Assembly: GCA_036375895.1 (NCBI GenBank)
Contig: DASVBJ010000041.1
Location: 1-13,060, forward strand
Source of the DNA: DASVBJ01 sp036375895
GTDB lineage: Bacteria; Actinomycetota; Actinomycetes; JACCUZ01
DNA: 13,060 nucleotides
Reading direction: 5' to 3'
The translations under genes were made by a program, and so were the position numbers. Within the stretch, counting starts at the first letter, position 1, and the number at the start of each line of letters is the position of its first letter. Shown here in pieces: positions 5,916-13,060 of the stretch. The notes beneath the pieces are model-generated. The model did not search any database. It was given only the letters and a program-made list of their open reading frames with translations, and was not told the origin of the DNA.

Positions 5916-7028
5916 CTAGGCGTCGGCGGCGGCCGGGCCGTCGGGGGTGGCGAGTCGTTCCACCGCCCGGCGTACGTCGTCCAGGGGCCACTCGAGCGCG
6001 CTCTCCCCCACCATCAGCTCGACGACGCGCCACCGCGGCGACTCGGACGGCGCGCTGCGGAAGGGCACCGCCCAGCCGCGCTCGGTCGCCAGCTCGAGCG
6101 CCGCCCGCCGGATGCCGTCCGCCGTCGTGCACAGCCGCAGGTGCAGCAGTGGGGTCTGCGGCGGGTCGACGACGACCTCGACCCCCGGCAGGTCGCGGAC
6201 CGCGTCGGCGATCTCGCGGGCCCGGGCCAGGTGCGCGGGCAGCCGGGGCAGCCGGGTCCGCAGACCTTCGAGCGCGGTGGCGGCGTACGGCCACATCGCG
6301 ACGAGGGTGCCGCCGTGGCGGCGTCGCCAGAGCGCGGCCTCGGTGATGACGTCCTCGGGGCCGGCCAGGCAGGCCCCGGCGAGCCCGCCGAGGCCCTTGT
6401 AGAACGAGACGTAGACCGTGTCGAAGAGTGCCGCGACCTCGGCCGTGGGCCGGTCGTAGCCGACCGCGGCCTCCCAGAGCCGGGCGCCGTCGAGGTGCAC
6501 CGCCACACCGCGCTCCCGCGCCCAGGCGGTCTGCGCGACCAGGTCGTCCCACTCGGGCAGCGGGCCGCCGATCTCTCGCTGGGGCAGCTCGAGGAGCAGC
6601 GCCGCAAGGGGCTCGCCGACCTCGTCGAGGTCGGCGCGGGTCAACGGCGCCTTCGCCGAGCCGACCGGGCGGGCGACGAGGCCGTGCAGGTGGGCGTACC
6701 CCCGCTCCTCGTGCAGCTCGAGGTGGGAGGTCGGGTGGTAGGCGACCGTCCGGCAGCCGGTGCGGTCGGCCCAGACCCGCAGCGCGATCTGCTGGGCCAT
6801 CGTGCCGCTGGGCATGAACACCGCGGCCGGCTTGCCGAGCAGCGCCGCCGTCTCGGCCTCCAGGTCCGCGACGACCCCGCCCTCGCCGTAGGCGTCCGGG
6901 CGGGCATCGTCGGGCACGACCCGCGCGAGCGTCTCGATGACGTCCCGGGGACGCTGCGGCGTGTAGCCGAGCCGGCGGGTGCACGCCTCACGGGCGGTGC
7001 GGAGGCGGTCGTCGAGGTCGTCGGTCAC
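5916..7028 (-). CDS. Threonine-aldolase-family PLP enzyme (beta-eliminating lyase fold)
   Basis: This 370-residue fold-type I PLP enzyme resembles low-specificity L-threonine aldolases, which split L-threonine or allo-threonine to glycine and acetaldehyde. Visible landmarks are DAYGEGG near 45-51, the cofactor-binding PSGTMAQQ (73-80), H178LDGAR183 with the PLP-binding Asp180, and SFYKGLGGLAGA with Schiff-base Lys211. The family's usual opening (FRSDTVT) is absent. The N-terminus is instead DDRLRTAREACTRRLGYTPQRP, and the DVYGED-like loop reads DAYGEGG, so substrate and activity may differ from true threonine aldolase. The start GTG 7028 is chosen because the frame is open further upstream only through rsmB. 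A weak GGGG lies close before it. It follows rsmB by 26 bases and precedes rpe by 11, so it is co-transcribed. The PLP/aldolase family is sure; the exact substrate is not. Confidence 0.85.
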   Translation of the reverse strand: MTDDLDDRLRTAREACTRRLGYTPQRPRDVIETLARVVPDDARPDAYGEGGVVADLEAETAALLGKPAAVFMPSGTMAQQIALRVWADRTGCRTVAYHPTSHLELHEERGYAHLHGLVARPVGSAKAPLTRADLDEVGEPLAALLLELPQREIGGPLPEWDDLVAQTAWARERGVAVHLDGARLWEAAVGYDRPTAEVAALFDTVYVSFYKGLGGLAGACLAGPEDVITEAALWRRRHGGTLVAMWPYAATALEGLRTRLPRLPAHLARAREIADAVRDLPGVEVVVDPPQTPLLHLRLCTTADGIRRAALELATERGWAVPFRSAPSESPRWRVVELMVGESALEWPLDDVRRAVERLATPDGPAAADA

Positions 7029-7054
7029 GCCCCAGAACGTAGTCGCCGCAGCGC

Positions 7055-8437
7055 TCAGAGCCGACGCAGCAGCGCGAGGTACATCGCGTCGGTGCCGTGC
7101 CGGTGCGGCCACAGCTGCACGTCCGGGCCCCTGCCCAGGTCGGGTACGCCGGGCAGCAGCGGCCTGGCGTCCACCTGCTCGACCCCGCCGCGGCGGTGCG
7201 TCACGTCGAGCACCACGCCCCGGGTCTCGGCCAGGTGCGGTGAGCACGTCACGTAGGCCACCAGCCCCCCGGGGCGGGCCGCGTCGAGCGCCGAGCCGAG
7301 CAGCGACCGTTGCAGCGCGGTAAGCGCCTGGACGTCGCCGGGCTGCCGCCGCCAGCGCGCCTCCGGCCGCCGGCGCAGGGCGCCCAGACCGGTGCACGGC
7401 GCATCGACCAGCACCCGGTCGAACGTCGCCTCCCGCCACGCCGGGTCGCGCCCGTCGGCCACCACCACCTGGGCGTCGCCGCCGGCCGTGCGGGCGACCA
7501 GCGTGGCCCGGTGCGGCGCGATCTCCGCGGCGAGCAGGTGGGCGCCCCGACCGCGGCCGACCGCGCCGAGCAGCGCGGCCTTCCCGCCCGGTCCGGCGCA
7601 CAGGTCCAGCCAGCGCCGGTCGGCGCCGTCCAGCGGCGCCGCCGCGAGCGCGAGCGCCACGAGCTGGCTGCCCTCGTCCTGCACCGCTGCCCGGCCCTCC
7701 CGCACGGCGGCGATGCCGGCCGGGTCGCCACCGGGCAGGGTCGCCGCGACCGGCGACCACCGGCCCGGCTCCGCCCCGGCCTCGAGCAGCTCCTGGACGG
7801 TCGCTCGGCCGGGCCTGGCCACCAGGCTGACCGTGGGCGGGCGGTTGTCGGCGGCGAGCAGGCGCGCGGTGTCCTGGAGCGAGCCGCCGAGCGCGTCCCG
7901 CAGCGCCGAGACGACCCACCGGGGGTGCGAGTGGGCGATCGCGAGGTGACCGACCGGGTCCACGTCGTACGCCGGGGCGACCTCGGTCACCCAGCCGGCC
8001 AGGTCGTGCTGCCCGACCCGGCGCAGCACGGCGTTGACGAACTTCGCCCGGCCCTCGCCGAGCACCGCGCGGCCCAGCTCGACGGTCGCGGACACCGCGG
8101 CATGCGTCGGGACCCGCATGGCGAGCAGCTGGTGGGTGCCGAGCCGCAGCACGTCGAGCACCGGTGGGTCGACCCGGTCGAGCGGTCGGTCCACGCAGCG
8201 GGCCAGCACCGCGTCGTAGGTGCCCAGTCCGCGCAGGGTGCCGTAGGCGAGCTCGGTGGCGAAGGCCGCGTCCCGGCCGGCGAGCCCACGGCCGGCGAGC
8301 AGCTCCGGCATCGCGAGGTTGGCGTAGGCGTCGCGCTCCGCCACGGCGCGCAGCAGGTCGAAGGCGACCCGCCGGGCGGGGTCCGGCTCCGGGCGGCGGT
8401 GCGGACGCGTCGCCGGCCTGCCGGTCGGCCTGGCCAT
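7055..8437 (-). CDS. rsmB: 16S rRNA (cytosine967-C5)-methyltransferase RsmB
   Basis: This 460-residue protein has the RsmB (Sun/Fmu) layout. After a basic tail (1-20), a NusB-like RNA-binding domain covers about 20-150 (ARRVAFDLLRAV, then FATELAYGTLRG, RAKFVNAVLRRV). A Rossmann SAM-dependent methyltransferase domain follows from about 195 to the end. It carries the SAM loop DLCAGPGGKA (278-287), the conserved DAPCTGLG with C348, and VTCSP with C398, the usual nucleophile in m5C RNA methyltransferases. The late QLWPHRHGTDAMYLALL matches the family C-terminus. By family it methylates C967 of 16S rRNA during small-subunit assembly. The start ATG 8437 shares its A with the fmt stop (TGATG), so it is translationally coupled to fmt, the usual partner. 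Confidence 0.94.
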   Translation of the reverse strand: MARPTGRPATRPHRRPEPDPARRVAFDLLRAVAERDAYANLAMPELLAGRGLAGRDAAFATELAYGTLRGLGTYDAVLARCVDRPLDRVDPPVLDVLRLGTHQLLAMRVPTHAAVSATVELGRAVLGEGRAKFVNAVLRRVGQHDLAGWVTEVAPAYDVDPVGHLAIAHSHPRWVVSALRDALGGSLQDTARLLAADNRPPTVSLVARPGRATVQELLEAGAEPGRWSPVAATLPGGDPAGIAAVREGRAAVQDEGSQLVALALAAAPLDGADRRWLDLCAGPGGKAALLGAVGRGRGAHLLAAEIAPHRATLVARTAGGDAQVVVADGRDPAWREATFDRVLVDAPCTGLGALRRRPEARWRRQPGDVQALTALQRSLLGSALDAARPGGLVAYVTCSPHLAETRGVVLDVTHRRGGVEQVDARPLLPGVPDLGRGPDVQLWPHRHGTDAMYLALLRRL

Positions 8438-9363
8438 CAGACCAGCCGCTCGCCGTCGAGGTCGCGCACCCCGCGGGCCCAGGCGTCGGCGGGCATGGGC
8501 CGCTTCCCGGCCGGCCGCACCTCCCCGAGCTGCACGAGCCGGCCGTCACCGCAGCCGACGATCACGGCCTTCTTCGACGCCCGCAGCTCACCAGGAGCCA
8601 GCCCGTCGCCGAGCACGGGCAGCACCGGCCCGAGCCGCAGCCGCTCGTCGCGCAGGGTGGTCCAGGCTCCTGGCGCCGGCGTGCAGGCCCGCACCAGCCG
8701 GTCGACGTGGAAGGCCGGAGCGGCCCAGTCGACCCGGGCGTCCTCCACCGTCAGCTTGGGCGCGAGGCTCACCCCGTCGGCCGGCTGCGGGACCGGCACG
8801 ATCTCCCCCGCCTGCAGGGCGTCGAGGGTCGCCACGAGCAGCCCGGCGCCGGCGAGGGACAGGCGGTCCAGCAGGTCGCCGCTGGTGTCCCGCGGGCGCA
8901 CCGCCTCGGTCAGGACGCCCAGCACGGGACCGGTGTCCAGGCCCTCCTCCAGCAGGAAGGTCGTCGCGCCGGTGACGTCGTCGCCGTGCAGCACGGCATG
9001 CTGCACCGGCGCGGCGCCGCGCCAGGCGGGCAGCAGCGAGAAGTGCAGGTTCACCCAGCCGTGCCGCGGGATCCGGAGCGCGACCGGAGGCACCAGCGCG
9101 CCGTAGGCCACGACCGGGCAGCAGTCCGGCCCGATCTCCCGGAGCCGGTCGAGGAAGGCGACGTCACCCACCCGTGCGGGTTTCAGCACCTCGACCCCGG
9201 CCTCCTCGGCGCGCACCGCGACCGGTGACGGGACGAGCCGCCGGCCGCGGCCGGCCGGGGCGTCGGGACGGGTGACGACGGCCGCGACCTCGTGCGCTGA
9301 GGAGAGCAGTGCGTCGAGGGACGGCACGGCCACCTCGGGGGTGCCGGCGAAGACGAGTCTCAC
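8437..9363 (-). CDS. fmt: Methionyl-tRNA formyltransferase
   Basis: This 308-residue enzyme transfers a formyl group from 10-formyltetrahydrofolate to initiator Met-tRNA, giving fMet-tRNA for translation start. The N-terminal hydrolase-like domain begins MRLVFAGTPEVAVPSL. N105, H107 in NLHFSLLPAWRGAAP and D143 in EEGLDTGPVL correspond to the catalytic Asn-His-Asp set. The KLTVEDARVDW segment (about 228-238) marks the passage to the C-terminal tRNA-binding domain, with RACTPAPGAWTTL following. The length is normal. The start GTG 9363 gives the canonical N-terminus, although no strong Shine-Dalgarno is seen, so coupling to def (16 bases upstream) is plausible. It is one base coupled to rsmB. 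A small oddity is VAYGALVPP with PDCCPV before it, where the family usually has ADLxVVVAYG. Confidence 0.95.
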   Translation of the reverse strand: MRLVFAGTPEVAVPSLDALLSSAHEVAAVVTRPDAPAGRGRRLVPSPVAVRAEEAGVEVLKPARVGDVAFLDRLREIGPDCCPVVAYGALVPPVALRIPRHGWVNLHFSLLPAWRGAAPVQHAVLHGDDVTGATTFLLEEGLDTGPVLGVLTEAVRPRDTSGDLLDRLSLAGAGLLVATLDALQAGEIVPVPQPADGVSLAPKLTVEDARVDWAAPAFHVDRLVRACTPAPGAWTTLRDERLRLGPVLPVLGDGLAPGELRASKKAVIVGCGDGRLVQLGEVRPAGKRPMPADAWARGVRDLDGERLV

Positions 9364-9379
9364 GGCCGGACCGACCGCT

Positions 9380-9925
9380 TCAGAGCGCGCGGCCGTGCAG
9401 GGCGTGCGGCGAGACCTTGACCTGCGGCGCGGGCTGCCCCGCCCACTCCGCCTCCCGGATCGCCCGCAACGCGAGCTTGCGCTGCTCCCGATCGAGCCGG
9501 TCGATGAACAGGATGCCGTCGAGGTGGTCGGTCTCGTGCTGCACGCAGCGGGCGAGCAGCTCGCTGCCCTCGACGGTCACGGGCTCGCCGTGCATGTCGA
9601 AGCCCTTGGCGACCACGCGCATCGCCCGTCTGGTCGGGTAGGCGAGCCCCGGGAAGGACAGGCAGCCCTCCTCGCCGTCCTGCTGGTCGTCGGACAGGTC
9701 GAGGCTCGGGTTGACGAGGTGACCCAGCTCGTCGTCGACGTAGTAGGTGAACACCCGCAGGCTCACCCCGATCTGGGGGGCGGCGAGACCCACACCCGGC
9801 GCGTCGAGCATGGTCTCGGTGAGGTCCTTGACCAGGACGCGCAGCTCCTTGTCGAAGTCCCGCACCGGGTCGGCCGGGGTGCGCAGCACCGGGTCTCCGA
9901 AGAGCCGGATCGGCTGGACGGACAC
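9380..9925 (-). CDS. def: Peptide deformylase
   Basis: This 181-residue metalloenzyme removes the N-formyl group from nascent proteins at the ribosome. All three signatures are present: G44VGLAAPQ51, E86GCLS90 with metal ligand C88, and QHETDHLDG with metal ligands H130 and H134 and catalytic E131. The N-terminus (IRLFGDPVLRTPADPV) and the C-terminal extension after the catalytic helix fit actinobacterial deformylases. The start GTG 9925 is supported by GAGGAG (complement of 9932-9937), six bases upstream. Its neighbour fmt makes the formyl group that this enzyme later removes, and the two are commonly adjacent. The 89 bases between the priA stop and this start hold no gene and no convincing hairpin or promoter. 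Confidence 0.96.
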   Translation of the reverse strand: MSVQPIRLFGDPVLRTPADPVRDFDKELRVLVKDLTETMLDAPGVGLAAPQIGVSLRVFTYYVDDELGHLVNPSLDLSDDQQDGEEGCLSFPGLAYPTRRAMRVVAKGFDMHGEPVTVEGSELLARCVQHETDHLDGILFIDRLDREQRKLALRAIREAEWAGQPAPQVKVSPHALHGRAL

Positions 9926-10014
9926 GCTGTGCTCCTCGCGGCGACGGGGTGGGACCGACCCAGTCTACGAACCCCGGGCCGGCCCACGCCGACCGGCGGC
10001 ACGCGGGCCCACGC

Positions 10015-12096
10015 TCACGCGACCTCCAGGGGGTCGACCTGGATGCGCACGGCCCCCGGCTGCTTGTGGGCGCTGCGGACCCCGGCTGCCGCTCGCAGCG
10101 CGGCCGCCAGCTCGCGAGCGTGTCGGCGGGTCACCCGGACGAGCAGCCGCTCGACCGTCTCGTCGTCGTCCCCCTGCTGTCCCGGTCGGCCCGCGCGTCC
10201 AGGTCCCGCGGGGAGCTCGACCGGCCCGAGGACCTCCGCCCCCGTCGGCAGCGAGGCGGCCGCGAGCAGCCGCCGGAGCGCCTCGGGACGGCCGGTGAGC
10301 GAGGCCATGCAGACGGCGGGAGGCAGCCGCAGGGTCGACCGCTCGGCCAGCTCGCGCTCGGCGTACGTCGAGGGGTCCCAGCGCACCAGCGCCTGCACGG
10401 CCGTGCTCGCCGGGTCGGCGAGCACCACCACCCGTCCGCCGTCGGACCCCGGCCGCACCAGGGCGGCTGCCGCGAGCCAGCGCCGCAACGCCTCCTCGCC
10501 GGCCCGCAGCCCCGGTCGGGAGAGCAGCGCCCAGCCGTCGAGGAGCAGGGCCGCGGCGTAGCCCTCCTCGGCCACCGGCTCGGCCCCCGGCGTGGCCACG
10601 ACGAGGGCCGGCTCCGGCCCGACCGCCGCGAGCACGGTCGCGCCGCCGGACTGGCGCACCGGGACGCGGGGGAAGGCGCGGCCGAGCTCCTCGGCGGTGC
10701 GCGCGGCGCCGACCACGACGGCCCGGGTCTGGCGACCGCTGCAGTGGGGGCACTCCCAGTGCGCGGCGACCGCCCCGCACCAGGCGCAGGACGGCGGTCG
10801 GGACCCGGCCGACGACGCGAGCGGGCCGTGGCAGGTGGCGCACCGCGCCGGGGCCCGGCACGCCGTGCAGGCGAGCGCGGGAAGGTAGCCGCGGCGCGGC
10901 ACCTGCACGAGGACCGGCCCCCGGGCCAGCGCCTCGTGGGCGGTGCGCCAGGCAACCGTCGGCAGTCGGGCGCTGCGCGCGGCGGCGTCCCGGGCCAGGT
11001 CGGCGTCGTCGCCCGCGACCTGCACGAGCGGCGCGGCCCGGCGTACGTCGGGACGCGGGGCCGCCACCGCCCGGGCCCAGCCCGAGCCGACGAGCAGCGC
11101 CCCCTCGGCGGTGCGCGCGAAGCCCCCGACCAGCAGCGCGCAGCCCTCCTGCGACGCGCGCAGGGCCAGCACCTCGCGCACGTGCGGGTACGGCGCGTGT
11201 GGCTCGGCGTGCAGGTCGTCGCCGTCGTCCCAGACCGCGACCAGGCCGAGGTCGGCGACCGGCGCGAACATCGCCGCCCGCGTGCCGACGACGGCCCGCA
11301 CGACGCCACGCCGCACGGCGAGCCACCGCCGGTAGCGCTCGGCCGGCCCCGCCTCCGCGGTGAGCACCGTGTGCCGGCCCTCGCCGAGCAGGGCGGCCAG
11401 TGCCCGGTCGACCCGGTCGGCGTCGCGTCCGTCCGGCACGACGACCAGGGCCCCGCGGCCGGACGCCAGGGTGGCGGCGACGGCCCGGGCCAGCTCGTCC
11501 GGCCAGCCGGCGCCGGGCAGCGCCGACCACACCGCGCGGGGGGACCGTCCTGCCCGCAGCCCGTCGACGAAGGCGGCGCCATGCTCGTACCGCGTCCAGC
11601 CGCCGTGGTCGGGCGCCGGCGCGGGCGGCGGCGCCTGGACCGCAGACGCGTCCGCCGCCTCGACCCGGGCGTGCCGCGGCGGGACCGCCAACCGCAGGAC
11701 ATCGGCAAGGGTGCCCGCGTAGCGGTCGGCGACCGCCCGCGCCAGCCGGGCCACCTGGGGCGAGAGCACCGGCTCGGTCGAGACGAGCTTCTGCAGCGGC
11801 GCGAGGCGACCGGCGTGCTCCGAGGACTCGACCCGGTCGAGCACGAAGCCGTCGACCAGCTGACCGGCGAAGCGGACACGGACGCGCATGCCCGGGGCCG
11901 CCGCGGCCATCGTCTCCGGCACGAGGTAGTCGAACGGCCGGTCGAGGTGGGGCAGCGAGACGTCGACCGCCACCCTGGCCACCGGGAGGTCGGTGGCGAG
12001 CGCGACCGGGGACTTCGGCCGGGCGGCTCGCACCCGGGTGCGGACGAGCGCGAGCTGCTCGCCCGGCCCCTCGTCGTACCCGTCCGCTCCGGTCAC
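10015..12096 (-). CDS. priA: Helicase-inactive PriA-like primosomal protein N'
   Basis: This 693-residue protein has the PriA plan: the N-terminal 3'-DNA-end-binding domain (about 38-105, VDVSLPHLDRPFDYLVP and RVRVRFAGQLVDGFVLD), a helicase-like middle, a zinc module and the C-terminal domain. Eight cysteines in four CxxC pairs (410/413, 419/422, 437/440, 449/452) should bind two zinc ions. The Walker A loop is lost: the expected GSGKT site reads ALPGAGWPDE (192-201), and the DEAH-type box reads VWDDGDD (288-294). It therefore should not hydrolyse ATP. Actinobacterial PriA proteins such as the M. tuberculosis one are known to lack detectable helicase motifs, so this is lineage-typical rather than decay. 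It probably acts as a DNA- or partner-binding factor in replication restart. GTG 12096 (purine-rich GGGATGGGG upstream) is preferred to GTG 12144, which has no ribosome site. The 100 bases between the metK stop and this start show no clear terminator. Confidence 0.88.
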   Translation of the reverse strand: MTGADGYDEGPGEQLALVRTRVRAARPKSPVALATDLPVARVAVDVSLPHLDRPFDYLVPETMAAAAPGMRVRVRFAGQLVDGFVLDRVESSEHAGRLAPLQKLVSTEPVLSPQVARLARAVADRYAGTLADVLRLAVPPRHARVEAADASAVQAPPPAPAPDHGGWTRYEHGAAFVDGLRAGRSPRAVWSALPGAGWPDELARAVAATLASGRGALVVVPDGRDADRVDRALAALLGEGRHTVLTAEAGPAERYRRWLAVRRGVVRAVVGTRAAMFAPVADLGLVAVWDDGDDLHAEPHAPYPHVREVLALRASQEGCALLVGGFARTAEGALLVGSGWARAVAAPRPDVRRAAPLVQVAGDDADLARDAAARSARLPTVAWRTAHEALARGPVLVQVPRRGYLPALACTACRAPARCATCHGPLASSAGSRPPSCAWCGAVAAHWECPHCSGRQTRAVVVGAARTAEELGRAFPRVPVRQSGGATVLAAVGPEPALVVATPGAEPVAEEGYAAALLLDGWALLSRPGLRAGEEALRRWLAAAALVRPGSDGGRVVVLADPASTAVQALVRWDPSTYAERELAERSTLRLPPAVCMASLTGRPEALRRLLAAASLPTGAEVLGPVELPAGPGRAGRPGQQGDDDETVERLLVRVTRRHARELAAALRAAAGVRSAHKQPGAVRIQVDPLEVA

Positions 12097-12196
12097 GGCC
12101 CCATCCCAGCAGACGGCACCGACCGGTCGTCGTTCCCTGTCCACCGGGCTCGCGGCCTGGGGGGCGGCGGCTGCGGGGGCTGGTGAGGGGCGGGCG

Positions 12197-13060
12197 TCAG
12201 GCGCCGAGGATCGAGCGGAGGTCGTCGACCCGGTCGGTGCGCTCCCAGGTGAAGTCCGGCAGCTCGCGGCCGAAGTGGCCGTACGCGGCGGTCTGCGCGT
12301 AGATCGGGCGCAGCAGGTCGAGGTCGCGGATGATCGCGGCCGGCCGCAGGTCGAACACCTCGGCGACGGCCTTCTGGATCTCGACGGTGGGGACCGTCTC
12401 GGTGCCGAAGCACTCGACGAAGAGCCCGACCGGCTGGGCCTTGCCGATCGCGTAGGCCACCTGCACCTCGCAGCGACGCGCGAGACCCGCGGCCACGACG
12501 TTCTTGGCCAGCCAGCGCATGGCGTAGGCGGCCGAGCGGTCGACCTTGGACGGGTCCTTGCCGGAGAACGCGCCGCCGCCGTGGCGGGCCATGCCGCCGT
12601 AGGTGTCGACGATGATCTTGCGTCCGGTCAGGCCGGCGTCACCCATCGGGCCGCCGATCTCGAAGCGGCCCGTCGGGTTGACCAGCAACCGGTAGCCCGC
12701 GGAGTCGATCTCGATGCCGTCGAGCACCGGCTTGACCACCTGCTCGGCGATGTCCGGCTGCAGCATCGACTCCAGGGCGATGTCGGCGGCGTGCTGGCTC
12801 GACACGACGATGGTGTCGACGCGGACGGGGCGGTCCCCGTCGTACTCGACCGTGACCTGGGTCTTGCCGTCCGGGCGCAGGTAGGGCACGGCCCCGTCCT
12901 TGCGCACCGCGCTCAGCTGCTGGGAGAGCCGGTGGGCCAGCGCGATCGGCAGCGGCATCAGCTCGGGGGTGTCGTCGCAGGCGTAGCCGAACATCAGGCC
13001 CTGGTCGCCGGCGCCCTGCATGTCGAGCAGGTCGACCTGGTGGCCGGTGCGCGCCTCGTA
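12197..13060 (-). CDS. metK: S-adenosylmethionine synthase, C-terminal 287 residues (5' end outside window)
   Basis: The visible frame enters at the window edge reading YEARTGHQVDLLDMQGAGDQG and runs to the TGA at 12197. MetK joins L-methionine and ATP to make SAM, releasing phosphate and pyrophosphate. Family signatures are GAGDQGLMFGYACD, LMPLPIALAHRLS, LRPDGKTQVTVEYD, the phosphate-binding GGGAFSGKDPSKVDRSAAY, and IGGPMGDAGLTGRKIIVDTYGG. The C-terminus reads YGHFGRELPDFTWERTD. About 110 N-terminal residues are outside the window, judging from the usual length near 400. An internal ATG at 13021 begins within the conserved GAGDQG region and is not the real start. As first visible gene of the minus-strand operon it supplies SAM, the methyl donor used by RsmB further down. 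Any promoter or riboswitch would be upstream of the window. Confidence 0.97.
   Translation of the reverse strand, partial: YEARTGHQVDLLDMQGAGDQGLMFGYACDDTPELMPLPIALAHRLSQQLSAVRKDGAVPYLRPDGKTQVTVEYDGDRPVRVDTIVVSSQHAADIALESMLQPDIAEQVVKPVLDGIEIDSAGYRLLVNPTGRFEIGGPMGDAGLTGRKIIVDTYGGMARHGGGAFSGKDPSKVDRSAAYAMRWLAKNVVAAGLARRCEVQVAYAIGKAQPVGLFVECFGTETVPTVEIQKAVAEVFDLRPAAIIRDLDLLRPIYAQTAAYGHFGRELPDFTWERTDRVDDLRSILGA

Noticed and set aside
5905..6984. Upstream extension of the rpe frame to 6984
   Set aside because: The extension is an out-of-frame shadow of the aldolase gene; the canonical epimerase N-terminus starts at ATG 5904.
7029..8549. Upstream extension of the aldolase frame to 8549
   Set aside because: It lies inside rsmB in another frame and encodes Arg/Ala/Gly-rich sequence; the aldolase domain starts at GTG 7028.
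7310..9106. Plus-strand open frame of 598 codons opposite rsmB and fmt
   Set aside because: Both minus-strand genes show catalytic motifs; the antisense product shows none.
9926..10014. GGGCCGGCCC palindrome between def and priA as a terminator
   Set aside because: It has no loop and no T-run, and palindromes of this size are common in GC-rich DNA. The two genes are likely co-transcribed.
9949..12186. Plus-strand open frame of 745 codons opposite priA
   Set aside because: Its composition is Arg/Gly/Pro noise, and the opposite strand encodes a recognisable PriA with paired cysteines.

Overview
The window is chromosomal DNA from a high-GC Gram-positive bacterium, almost certainly an actinomycete (Actinomycetota). 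The support is uniformly high GC, frequent GTG starts, long spurious antisense frames, an RskA-type anti-sigma factor, a class F sortase end, and the gene order metK-priA-def-fmt-rsmB-rpe with a helicase-dead PriA. No rRNA, tRNA, CRISPR array, insertion sequence or phage gene is visible.

Left part (1-5167), an envelope/signalling region. The window opens inside the last codons of a class F sortase. That frame runs without a stop into an ECF sigma factor (best start GTG 106), which overlaps its zinc-binding, membrane-anchored RskA-like anti-sigma factor (710-1417). Converging on it from the minus strand is a tight two-gene unit. Its first gene encodes a 219-residue, duplicated, Ala/Asp/Asn-rich protein with no Arg, Cys or aromatic residue (3803-4462). 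Nine bases later comes a 786-residue membrane protein with a PqqD-like N-terminal domain, an M50 (site-2-protease-type) HEFGH metalloprotease core, and a large outer domain with two CxxC motifs and a Ser/Thr/Pro tail (1433-3793). A short SRPBCC-domain protein is transcribed divergently (4724-5167).

Right part (5218-13060), a housekeeping operon on the minus strand. In transcription order it holds metK (5' end outside the window), priA, def, fmt, rsmB, a threonine-aldolase-family PLP enzyme, and rpe. The genes are closely spaced; fmt and rsmB share one base. They cover SAM synthesis, replication restart, initiator-tRNA formylation and deformylation, rRNA methylation and the pentose phosphate pathway. 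The aldolase sits between rsmB and rpe, where I do not expect a gene.

The best candidate for something undescribed is the pair at 1433-4462. A leader-bearing, compositionally extreme repeat protein is coupled to a membrane metalloprotease whose PqqD-like domain could recognise that leader, which suggests processing or export of a large RiPP-like or surface polypeptide. A second reading is that this M50 protease cleaves the neighbouring anti-sigma factor. The sortase-to-sigma read-through at 1-726 is a separate anomaly.
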